DNA of 64,000 nucleotides, taken from Phoronis australis (taxonomy: Eukaryota > Phoronida > Phoronidae). The notes below the pieces were generated by a model. The model did not search any database. It was not told where the DNA came from and worked only from the letters and a program-made list of their open reading frames with translations. Location: positions 57,668 through 121,667 of the forward strand of contig NMRA01000498.1 in NCBI GenBank assembly GCA_002633005.1, read 5' to 3'. The position numbers and the translations under genes were made by a program. Below, piece after piece: positions 54,683 through 64,000 of the stretch; position 1 is the stretch's first letter; every line of letters begins with the position of its first letter.

Positions 54683-56416
54683 TTACCGTAATCGTTCGGG
54701 TTAACGCCCATGCTCAGTTAACCGCCCACCCCCTACTTTAGGTGAATTTCGATTTAACCGCCCACTGCTCGGTTAACCGCCCCCCTGCTATTTTTGAAGA
54801 TTTCCAATTAACCGCCCACTGCTCGGTTAACCGCCCATCCCCTACTTTTGCCGATTGGTGATTACCGCCCTGTGCTAATAGGAAACGCGAATCCCCGACC
54901 TTTTAGATTAAGATCGATGATAACATTGAGTGCAACGACGGCCTCAGAGACCGCGGTTTAGCAATGTGAATTATGATACCAGTAACAAATTATTGTAACG
55001 GGTCATCGATTAACTTCAAAATGTAATACTTGAACACTTTGTCACTTTCTTTTCTTCTCATGTTCGCAAACTTTAGGAACCGCGCTGGCGTCTACACCTC
55101 CACTTTCAGCCACAATCTCTGCCGCACTGAGTTATCGACTACAGTGCACTATATAAAAGATGCATTCGAAATAACCAGGTCAGAGAAATGTGACATTGCT
55201 TTTGCCAACCCTCTCAATGCGCTTTAGGTTGTAAGCTCTCGGGATTTTGAAGAATTCCCATAAACCGCGAAAAGTTGATAAATTCTTTATATTTTGGTGA
55301 GTGTAATTGCCGGGTTATCGAGATCCCCGTCTTTCGAGTACTCTCGTCACAGTAATTTCGTCGCATATAGTAAACCGGGGTTACTTACCCGAACAATTAA
55401 GGCTTCGTCTAAGAATTATTTTTACCGAGAATAGATGGTTTCATTTGCTAACAAAAGCTGCGTCTCGCAGTCGAAACGAAAACCGCAACGACGGTTGTTC
55501 AAGGTCGACACTGGAATCGGCCGACTTCTTGTTTGCTAAGTCGACCAGTAAAAACGCGAGTGTAGACAGAAACTCGTGTTTGTGTTTTGCAATGTAACTT
55601 GGTGGCAATTTTTTGAATGTAGAGTTTGTTAACAAAAAGTTTGTTATTGTATTTAGCCATTGAAAGGCCAGAGTACCGTACATGTCAACTCCACATACCG
55701 GCAACATAAACAGGCGAATCGACAGTGCATGGCAGCTGAATAGTTGAACCCGATTTCGTGATTGATTATACATTTTTATGCTTTTTGACCATTCAGACCA
55801 GGAGTACATTCTGTTATCTCGAAATGATTTTGAACTGAAATTCGGAACTGCTGGTAGTCCTTGTCTACGTGACCGTCAGTTAAGTTGTTTATTATGGGAG
55901 TGCACTGATCACAGGAAAAATGGGTCAGCACGTGACCACAACTGGGTTAAAACGACAGCACAGCTACCGTCTGCTACGCAGGTGAACATGTTCAACGTCT
56001 GCGAAGTATAGTGAAATAATGAGCATAATTCGCAATAATCGGTCTCACCTGAGGCGCCATATTATGTAGCAAACTTTCTATGCAAGCGTTCGGAGTTTGA
56101 CCACACTCTACATTTTCGAAACTATTTGTTAATTAGAGTGCGCAGAGTACGCACTTGGTGGCGATAAAGTTCTTTTCAAAGTGTTAGGCGATCCCAGTAT
56201 GTGGCTTAGTACGTGTGGTGACTCAGATCATAAGGTAAGATTAACCGCCCAGGGCGGTTGCCGGTCGTAATAAGCGCCCATGTTCAGTTAACCGCCCCCC
56301 CCCCGATTTCTTGAAATTTCACGTTTAAGCGCCCATGTCTGGTTAACCGCCCACCCCCGATTTTTTGGGTTCGCCAATTTAACCGCCCAGGGCGTTAACC
56401 CGAACGATTACGGTAA
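54683..56416. mobile_element. TTACCGTAATCG-ended DNA transposon, copy 2
   Basis: Perfect terminal inverted repeats of at least 24 bases (TTACCGTAATCGTTCGGGTT ... complement ending at 56416). TTAACCGCCCA boxes cluster inside both ends (about 6 left, 4-5 right), all on the plus strand. 1734 bp, no transposase. It is inserted in a type C monomer: CATCTCATTAATAGATG ends on the left and AAATTTTATGAAAATCAG resumes on the right. Younger-looking than copy 1, whose TIRs have mismatches. Confidence 0.9.
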
Positions 56417-56620
56417 TAGTAAAATTTTATGAAAATCAGTTGAGGACTTCCCAAGATACAGAAGCAAACGTAAAAACTAAAATTGCCACTACACCTGTAG
56501 TCAAATAGGTCTTAAATTCCTTCTCATCCATTGTCAGCTTCTTCGGAACACATCAGCCAAACCTCATCAAGATCCTGTGAGAAGTTAAGGAGATACAGCT
56601 GCAGACCCCCAGCCGCCCAG
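56417..56620 (+). repeat. Composite array fragment
   Basis: Right half of a type C monomer, then a decayed D/A monomer with GCCACTACACCTGTAGTC at 56486. It shows that array units existed here before copy 2 of the transposon was inserted. Confidence 0.65.
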
Positions 56621-56719
56621 ACAGAGGTGATGGCAATCATCAAAATCACTATCGCTATCTTCTTTAAAATTCCAAATTCCTCAATCATTCCCCAAAACAA
56701 GTTTTTCTTTAAGTAGATT

Positions 56720-57321
56720 TGATAGAATTATCATACATGGGAAAGAAGGAAACTACACGCAACCATGTACACAATCATTTAAAGTTCTCAATAACGTAAA
56801 CAAAGCGTCTAATAAACTTATATTTCACAAATATGAAAGAGAATGCCGAAAACCTGGCCTGAGGAAAACCCTTATTTTCATAATCCCCCCCCCATCATAT
56901 TCCAGGGCAACTAGCAGATCAGTGTGTATACACAATTGGAATACACTGCCTTCAAATAGTGGGTCACCCTCATTGATCAAAACCTTAAAAAGTCACTTCC
57001 GTCATGCCAATCCAACTAATCCCTCTTACTAAGTTTAAATCTATTCCTAGGGCTCACGACATATCTCTCAATGGATTGCGTTCTGGACTTTTACTTAACT
57101 CTGATAAATTTTTACACAACTTCAGATACATTTATCCATTGTGCAATTATGGGCAAGTTCAGACTAAAATTCACTTTCTGTTGGACTGTCCAATTAATTA
57201 TGGGAACGCTTTAAGGCCAACCCTTTTTAAGAGTGCAATTGGAATACATCTCACACCTGTTCAACACACCAATATTCAAAGACAGTGTTACCAACATTGG
57301 TGCTTTTCTATATACCTTTGA
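56720..57321 (+). pseudogene. LINE ORF2 C-terminal relic
   Basis: Fragments in several frames: WNTLPSNSGSPSLIKTLKSH (the WN.LP box near the end of CR1/jockey-like ORF2), then ISLNGLRSGLLLNSDKFLHN and LCNYGQVQTKIHFLLDC, a decayed CCHC-type zf-RVT finger. No RT palm is left. Confidence 0.55.
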
Positions 57322-57820
57322 CACAACAGACAGCATAAATTACAATACAAATGGCACATTTTTTCATGAAGCATAGGGATAAAGCATACAATACATCATA
57401 CCACTAAAATATACCTGTTACACTGTGTACACTGGAGGATAGCCTCTTCTTCCTTGCACTTCTTATCCCATACCAGGCACATTGTAATGTTTCAGCACGG
57501 CACACAGTGTGTATAGTTGTTCTGCCACAGACAGCCAAAATCTGGCGACTTACTACCGCAGTTCATGCAGATATCTCACCTGCAAATGAAGGGAACTGCC
57601 TTGTTGACGTTTTTTTCATATTTTTATTTTGCTCTAGAATAATAATTACATGTCACATAAAACAATACAGTATACATCGTTTACAAGAATAACATTAAAA
57701 CATTAGTTAACAAGTACCGTATTTCCTTCAGGATATAATTTGATAAAGTTAATGAACAATTGGAAATCAAGGGTTTTTTAATAAACTTTTGGCTAAATAT
57801 GTAATTTTTTGCCAGCATGA

Positions 57821-60035
57821 TCAACAGATTAATGTTACAATTTTTCGACTGAATGTTTTCCAAAAAAACAAAAACACTGCTATCTTGTCCACATAAAAAT
57901 TTACATGATATGTTTGTTTTAACCACTCAGCAAACAGGAGCCAGAAACCGTAGACAAGACGACATTCCCAAATGAGATGGAGAAAAGTTTCACAGCGTTC
58001 ACCACAGAAAGAGCATAGATCACTTGTTTTTATTTTAATTTTATGTAAATAATTATTAGTTGGTAATATTCGGTGGATAAACCAACGCAATTTTGTATCT
58101 TTTGTACAATTGAAGGGGACCTTATTTACTTTTCTCCACCATGTATCAGAGTCACTAAAATTTACATTATTTGTAACACCGTTTATATCGATCTCAGATG
58201 ACCACTTGTTTTTATATTTACAAGCTGTCTGAAGTGACTGTACTAAGGTGTCATAAATATTTACCCTTTGTGATTTATTATGTAAAATTTTATAAATATA
58301 ACTTGGAAAATTTGGTAAAAAGATATTGTCTTGTCTATTCTTAAGACCCCAGTACGCTGCAAAGGTTGCACTTTTTAATCCATAGAATTCTAATATTGGA
58401 GGTTGAAAGTTATAACTATTACAGAGTTGTTCATACGACATAAAAGAACCTTCAGCATTAAACAAATCACACACACGATAGACTCCCCTTTCATACCAGG
58501 ACTTGTAGAAAATAGATTTTCTACCAACTTTAATCTTTGAATTATACCACAGGGAAGAGCAAATAATATTTTCATTTTTGTCACACATTTGAAACAGTAG
58601 CACAACATCACTTAAGACTTCCTTCCAGAACAGATTGTCGGTTCCTTCAGCTATTTTTTTAAGGAAAGCGTCTCCCATTTTCAAAAAGTTTACAACCCAA
58701 AACTGCCTCTGCAAGGTCACATATGGTATTTGAGGTGAATAGTTTACGAAGCCACGATATTTTCAAAGACTTAATGAAAAACTAACATGAACCATTTTCA
58801 AACCACCATGATCCTGATTTTGTACAATTTCATTTCGGCTAACTCTGTCATTCTTCCCATTCCAAATGAAGCCAAAGAAAACTCGCTCTAATTCTTGAAT
58901 AATGTCAATGGAAGGGCTAGGGAGAGATTGAAGCAAATGAAAAATCTTGGGCAATAAAAGTGTCTTAAAAACAGTTATTTTACCTAAAACAGTAAGAATT
59001 TTCCTTGACCAAGAGCTCACCATTTTCTTAATTTCCAAAAGCCTGCAACTATAGTTAATTCCCGGCACTGCATTATAAACAGTGGAGAAGTTGATTCCCA
59101 AAAACATGAAAGGTTCGTTGGTCCATAACAGGTTCTCATTGTCACAAAGTTTTTCGTCAGAGTCTTTTTTGAACCAATCCAAACACATCTTGTTTTCTCG
59201 ATGTTTGGCTTCAAACCAGAAAATTTCGCAAATTGGTCAATTAAATTCAAAGATGATCTAAGAGATAACTCAGAACCGTCCAAAATTAAACAAGTGTCAT
59301 CAGCGCACTGGATCAATTGAAACTCAGAAACACTTATCCTGATCCCAGTGATGCCACCATCCCGACGAATTAAATTACCCAATATTTCTACGCATAATAC
59401 AAAAAGGTGAGGAGAAATTGGGTCTCCTTGACGACAGTCTCTCCTCATTTCAAAACATTCAGAGTTAAATCCATGTTGGAGAACACAAAGATAAGATTTG
59501 TTGTAGAGTGTTTTGACCGTGTCAATGAACCTTGGGCCAAAGTATGATAATGCCTTGAGGATGAAAGACCAGGAAACCGAGTTGAAAGCTTTTTCAAAAT
59601 CGATCATTAAGAGGAGTCCAGGAAAGAGTTTACAGTCTAAAAATTGAATTACATCATATAAAATTCTTATGTTTTCCCCAATATATCTGCCTTTCATGAA
59701 ACCTTGTTGGTTCTCGTGAATAAGGGGTCCGAGGACGCTTTTTAGGCGTCTTGCAATACAACCAGACAAAATTTTGTAAGTAATATTCAATAGTGAAATT
59801 GGACGCCAATTTTTGATGAATTCTCTTGTTTTATTTTCTTTTGGTATTATTGAGATAATACCCTGTTTTTGAGTTGTAGATAATTCTTCTTCAAAAGATT
59901 GGAACACATAATATTTAAGGTAAGGCCAAAAAAAATTTTAAAAATTCTACTGTGAAACCATCTGGGTCAGGACTTTTGTTGTTTTTTAAATCTTTCAGAG
60001 TTGCATGAATTTCCTCCAAAGTGATAAATTTTTCA
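57821..60035 (-). pseudogene. L1-like ORF2: RT and C-terminal domain
   Basis: From the junction: EEIHATLKDLKNNKSP, WRPISLLNITYKILS, ENQQGFMKGRYIGENIR, LLMIDFEKAFNSVSW (motif A Asp), CRQGDPISPHLFVL and QCADDTCLIL (motif C, CADD for FADD). A frameshift at about 59100-59190 leads to FMFLGINFS and FGFIWNGKNDRVSR; another at 58740 leads to a 299-codon frame ending with the zf-RVT finger CSFCGERCETFLHLIWEC. Only two frameshifts separate the three long frames, so the copy is only moderately old. Confidence 0.85.
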
Positions 60036-60049
60036 AGTTACAATAACAA

Positions 60050-60600
60050 TTTTGTTTTTGTTTGTAGCAATTTTAATTTGGTCCAAGATTTTCACCTTGA
60101 TTGTCATAGTTATATCTCTGTAAATAACCCTAAAGCACGTGACCAAATGCTGGAGACGAAGGTGGCTCTTGATCAGATGGACCCATGGTGTGTTTATCAT
60201 CCCTCAGCGAAAAAGTTTACATGGTCCAGGACAAATCCAGTCAAAAAGGCTAGGTTAGATTATTTTCTTGTTACAAAACAATTACTCTTGCGTATCGAAA
60301 AGGTGGAAATACAGTTGGGCTACTGGTCGGACCATAACAACGTCGTCTTAACTATACAATTAACTACGTTAAAAAAAGGACGGTGGTTTTGGAAATTTAA
60401 TAACTCACTGCTAAAAGACAAAGAATATATTAACCTTGTCAAGAATGAGATTTTGTGTACGAAAAAACAATATGCTCTTCCAGTATATGATTTGAACAAA
60501 ATACAAGAAATTGACTCTGATAATCTTCAGCTTTGTATATCTGATCAATTGTTTTTGGAGACGATATTGTTCATTTACTACCGTAAGCCAACACTGCGTG
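60050..60600 (+). pseudogene. L1-like endonuclease half, inverted
   Basis: The plus strand reads NFNLVQD, then CHSYISVNNPKARDQMLE, FTWSRTNPVKKARLDYFLV (Asp-Tyr-Phe block), YWSDHNNVVLTI (the SDH catalytic box) and GRWFWKFNNSLLKDKEYI. This is the second half of an L1-type APE endonuclease plus its downstream linker, ending about ISDQLFLETIL. Opposite in strand to the RT next to it. Confidence 0.8.
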
Positions 60601-61070
60601 TATTATCTTACTCATATAGAGTACATTTGCCTGCACAAAAGTAGTTCACTTCTATCCTTTTGTTTGGCAGACGGCGCTTTTGTAAACATGGAGGCTCGCG
60701 ATTTCTGTTTAGGCAGTAGGCCTATCGCGTTTCTTAATCAATGTAAATGTTACTGAAAAACTGTTGTAAATGCTGACTCAGATTAATCTCTGAACCGGGA
60801 ATCTAACCGGGGCCAGTCATGTTCGCCTCTACGGTTGTACTTGCAGAAAAAGTGAGATAAAAGGGGTCTGAATTGAAGGTTAATTGGTGATTTTCGACAC
60901 ATCACTGTGTGACTGGCCGCTTACTACTTTGGAAACAAGTCGGATATAATGTTCCCTGGTTTTGAGAATGACGCTATCAACATTTTGTAATAATTTCAGT
61001 GCAGGTTCACTTGTTATACCTCAGAGTCAGACTGTTAGTGTTAGCTATGGGCAGCGAAAAGGTTCAAAAT
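60601..61070. other. No gene seen
   Basis: A CATTTACTACCGTAAGCCAA string at about 60573 recurs in shortened form near 61471, otherwise unremarkable. Confidence 0.35.
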
Positions 61071-61074
61071 AGAC

Positions 61075-61350
61075 ACCAGCACCAAATAAACAAGTGGTTT
61101 GACAAACAGACAAGTGGTTTGCTAAACAGACAAGTGATTCGTCAAATAAACAGGTCAAGAATGCTATGGTTTTCCAAACAGACAAGTCAACTTTGCAGAT
61201 TTTGTCCGATAAACAAGTGCCTACTGTTGAACAAACAAGTAAGTTGGCAAATGATTAAGTAGGTTGCCAAACAGACAAGTAACCTTGTAGGCTCAACTTG
61301 TCGAACAGACAAGTCATCTGTTAAACGAACAAGACAAACACGGCAAACAA
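61075..61350 (+). repeat. Degenerate AAACAGACAAGT minisatellite
   Basis: About a dozen imperfect copies of (A)AACAGACAAGT spaced mostly 20-35 bases, with TGGTTTG or TCAAC-like spacers. The 87-codon frame across it is a by-product. Confidence 0.75.
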
Positions 61351-61602
61351 ACAGAGGGCGCCACTTGAAAACGAATGACGTCACGGAGTCTCAATCTGCC
61401 TGAACCCCGAACCTGCATTATGTTATTTTTATTTTGGAATGGGATAAAAACTGGTGAGGCTTTGCTGCGCATTTACTACGTAAGCCAACTGCTTTGCGCC
61501 AGTGGACGCTTCAGCTGTAGCTGAAAGGTAAGATCATGACTATTTCTGCTTTATTCTGTACAATTTGCATTGCAATCAATATAATAGAGTAAAACAACTG
61601 CT

Positions 61603-61829
61603 TTTAAGCAGTTACGAAAGGTGTTGTTTCTTAACAATCAAAATTGTTAAGAAACAACACCTTTCGTATTTTGTTTTTTATTTTGGCAGACATCAACCTG
61701 AATCATCATAATACANTTTAAGCAGTTACGAAAGGTGTTGTTTCTTAACAATTAAAATTGTTAAGAAACAACACCTTTCGTATTTTGTTTTTTAGTTTGG
61801 CAGACATCAACCTGAATCATCATAATACA
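61603..61829. repeat. 113-bp duplication joined by one N, each with a perfect hairpin
   Basis: 61603-61715 and 61717-61829 are the same sequence apart from two or three base differences, with a single N at 61716 between them. Each holds a perfect palindrome with 26-base arms and a 4-base loop (61613-61668 and 61727-61782; arm TACGAAAGGTGTTGTTTCTT...). The N and the allele-like differences point to an unmerged overlap in the assembly. Confidence 0.8.
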
Positions 61830-61861
61830 GTTTTTGTTCCTTTTGAGAGATAAAATGATAA

Positions 61862-62225
61862 ATGACGCGGGGTATATGTTTTACAGTCGTATTTAGCCAT
61901 GTTGTCGAACTTAAGTTTTCCATTCCTAACCTCAGACCAGCAAGTGAGGTCAACGATTGTGTTATTGAAGGTAGCGCAATGTACCTCAAGTACTGCATGC
62001 GCCGCAATCCCCGAGCTTCCGTCTCAGGTCCGGGGTTCCGTACAAGGCGGGCCGTCCGGTTCATGGTAACCCCTGAACTTATAAATACGTAAATGTATGC
62101 ATGCATTTATGCTTGAATGTAGATATTTATGCATGTATGTATTCATATGTATTCAGGCTTTTGAAAATGAAAGAACTCCGTTACTTACCTTCGCGTTAAA
62201 TTGTATTTCAGAAAATAGCCTTTGC
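61862..62225. other. No gene seen
   Basis: Includes an ATGTATGCATGCATTTATG-type low-complexity stretch at 62093-62150. Overlapping frames on both strands have no domain pattern. Confidence 0.35.
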
Positions 62226-63021
62226 TATGCAATACAGAGTTGAATACCAGTTACAGAACGATTGAAGACGCTAGTGTGTCCGACCATTTTGTGACGGAAT
62301 TAATTAAGGCTATCAGAGAAAAACTTTGGAACACCCGGCCAGTAGCAGGTGGAAGTTCGTCATTCATGGCGACATCGATGGCTTCTCTCGGTTTATTTTT
62401 TGCTTGAATGTTAGCAGCAACAACAAGTCGAGTACAGTGCTTAAACTCTTTCTCGAGGCAACCAGCAGCACGTGGGATTTGCCTTCACGAGTGCGCGGGG
62501 ACAAAGGGGTTGAGAATAGAGATGTTGCCCACTACATGCTCAACCATTCAAACATAGGTCCAGGGGAACGTTTCATTACGAGCAAGAGTGTTCATAACTC
62601 TATGATTGAGCGATTGTGGCGTGNATGCAATACAGAGTTGAATACCAGTTACAGAACGATTGAAGACGCTAGTGTGTCCGACCATTTTGTGATGGAATTA
62701 ATTAAGGCTATCAGAGAAAAACTTTGGAACACCCGGCCAGTAACAGGTGGAAGTTCGTCATTCATGGCGACATCGATGGCTTCTCTCGGTTTATTTTTTG
62801 CTTGAATGTTAGCAGCAACAACAAGTCGAGTACAGTGCTTAAACTCTTTCTCGAGGCAACCAATAGCACGTGGGATTTGCCTTCACGAGTGCGCGGGGAC
62901 AAAGGGGTTGAGAATAGAGATGTTGCCCACAACATGCTCAACCATTCAAACAGAGGTCCAGGGGAACGTTTCATTACGAGCAAGAGTGTTCATAACTCTA
63001 TGATTGAGCAATTGTGGCGTG
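62226..63021. repeat. 398-bp duplication joined by one N
   Basis: 62226-62623 and 62625-63021 are nearly identical (about six single-base differences, e.g. GTGACGGAA against GTGATGGAA), with one N at 62624 exactly between them. Like the duplication at 61.6 kb it is best explained as two haplotypes placed in series; the true locus probably has one copy. Confidence 0.85.
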
Positions 63022-63260
63022 ACGTTACGCAAAACGTTAGTCCTTATTTTATGATAGCTTCATGTTGCTGTAGTCAAAAGATTTATTGAATCCGAATGAT
63101 GAGACCGATTTGTATCTTTTACATCATTGTTTCATGGAGACCATTCAGCGTGCGCTGCCCTGATTCGCTGCGGATTCTTGGAACAACTACAGCATTCGAA
63201 CGGAAAACAATAAATCTCCAACTCAGCTGTTTATGAGTGGTCTGCATGGAATGCGATAAG
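62241..63260 (+). pseudogene. Integrase-core-domain gene, decayed and artificially duplicated
   Basis: Single-domain rve-like proteins common as uncharacterised genes in fish and marine invertebrates. The core reads RWKFVIHGDIDGFSR (first Asp), LPSRVRGDKGVENRDVAHYM (second Asp) and SVHNSMIERLWRDV (Glu), so a DDE triad is visible. After a frameshift near 63045 it continues LNPNDETDLYLLHHCFM, a stop, then SWNNYSIRTENNKSPTQLF, as in the family. The upstream part, TIEDASVSDHFVTELIKAIR, lies in another frame. The core appears twice because of the duplication. Confidence 0.7.
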
Positions 63261-63662
63261 TCAACTGCCTGGATTCCAAATGAGTAATTGGAAACGTTCA
63301 CTGAGGTGAGAGTAAAAGCCATAGTGACCTATATTTTTAAAAAATTGTTGCAGATGTGTTCACAATTATTCGCTCTGTCGCTAAAAGAGTGGCTTCATTT
63401 GTTTTTATTTTTCCTTTAACTACATAATAGTGCAACAACTTTATTTTTCTTTGGCATTTTAGACAACACAAATTCCTTGCAGACATCTTTCACGGTGTCA
63501 ATATGCCAGCGCTTGCACTTTAATACTTTTTACATAAATGAACGCTTACGACCAACGCTGAAGCATGTGCGTCAGCTTAACAAACACTGTGACTGTTGTT
63601 TTTGGTACGTCCCATGGATTTTGGTTTAGTGAGTTTGATTTGGTCATTTTATTTCTTGACAG

Positions 63663-63930
63663 GCTGGAGTCTCAGAATTTGGTATCGACGCTACTACACC
63701 GCCTGCGCCACACAATAATGAAGAAGGTGTAGTTGTACAAAGTATTCAAAGTCCCCTAACGGAAGAACAGAGAGTGTTGTTGAATGACCAGATAGAAGCC
63801 ATCTCATTAAGGAAATCTCCAACCTTATTCACAAAAATTGACCATTTTTACAATATTTCACGTGTGTCTAGAAAAATGCCTTACCTTCATTCTCGGGGAA
63901 CTTCAAGTACAAAATATACACTGCGTAGCT
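63663..63930 (+). CDS. Likely 3' exon of the integrase-core gene
   Basis: After an acceptor (TTTCTTGACAG) the frame reads AGVSEFGIDATTPPAPHNNE, then VVVQSIQSPLTEEQRVLLND. This matches the tail of the same family, where a YGIDWxGPxP block is followed by VVVxxxxxPLTxxQ. It stops near 63930. Its open frame and correct splice site contrast with the broken core upstream, and the gene may have been functional recently. Confidence 0.55.
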
Positions 63931-64000
63931 GATTTAACAGAACCACCTTGGAACAACACAATGTACTTTTGTTGTGCATTGGCAGTCAGACACGACATAT

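Larger units (their letters stand above)
57608..60600 (-). mobile_element. L1-like retrotransposon with 5' inversion
   Basis: The minus strand (60035-57821) holds RT to C-terminus of an L1/Tx1-like ORF2 and a poly(A)-like tail at 57631-57609. The adjoining 60050-60600 holds the endonuclease of the same kind of protein on the plus strand, its 5' side facing the junction. This arrangement is the signature of twin priming during L1 insertion. About 150 codons between endonuclease and RT are missing, also usual in such events. Confidence 0.75.

Noticed and set aside
62326-62805. 159-residue ORF containing an undefined residue
   Set aside because: It spans the N between two duplicated copies, an assembly artefact rather than a real reading frame.

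Overview
This is repeat-rich nuclear DNA from a metazoan, most likely a marine invertebrate and probably a deuterostome. Evidence for a eukaryote: no operons or ribosome-binding sites, exon-like pieces with GT-AG signals, retroelements of five kinds (Ty3/gypsy LTR elements, two non-LTR lineages, an LTR relic and Penelope-like fragments) and many MITE-like elements. The deuterostome suggestion rests on one element whose integrase directly follows the protease, the Gmr1-type order reported from deuterostomes. No host gene is certain. Most open frames longer than 60 codons are chance frames in repeats.

Layout. 1-4050: a decayed Ty3/gypsy element on the minus strand (gag, protease-RT, RNase H, integrase). 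4.5-13 kb: a foldback MITE, possible small exons, a degenerate 150-bp tandem repeat, a dispersed 0.6-kb repeat, a THAP-like ORF and a 1.43-kb element with 174-bp inverted termini. 13.1-13.9 kb: an LTR with an adjacent polypurine tract. 14.3-19.3 kb: a composite tandem-repeat array, split by a gag fragment and a LINE relic. 19.3-20.9 kb: the first copy of a TTACCGTAATCG-ended element. 22.1-27.8 kb: a 5.6-kb element with GACGTTGG-rich ends, a GC-rich promoter-like block and decayed exons. 27.8-38.5 kb: Penelope-like fragments, hammerhead-like motifs, a second large composite array and a MITE. 38.6-43.2 kb: an apparently full-length non-LTR retrotransposon with two intact ORFs and an 11-bp target-site duplication. 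43-49 kb: mostly unique sequence with a B-box-like ORF and a possible first exon. 49-54 kb: LINE and Penelope relics and a broken Gmr1-like element. 54.7-56.4 kb: the second TTACCGTAATCG copy. 56.7-60.6 kb: a LINE relic, then an L1-like element whose endonuclease half is inverted relative to its RT half. 61-64 kb: a short minisatellite, two sequence duplications each joined by a single N (probable unmerged haplotypes) and a decaying integrase-core gene.

The most notable signals are: (i) the composite array, built of about 140-bp monomers each starting with a box that matches the CTCF core consensus, all in one orientation and with the same monomer order at two loci; (ii) the intact LINE, whose ORF1 stop sits in a CAA-TAG-CAA context in frame with ORF2; (iii) hammerhead-ribozyme-like cores near Penelope fragments; (iv) a twin-priming footprint; (v) two apparently undescribed non-autonomous DNA-transposon families.
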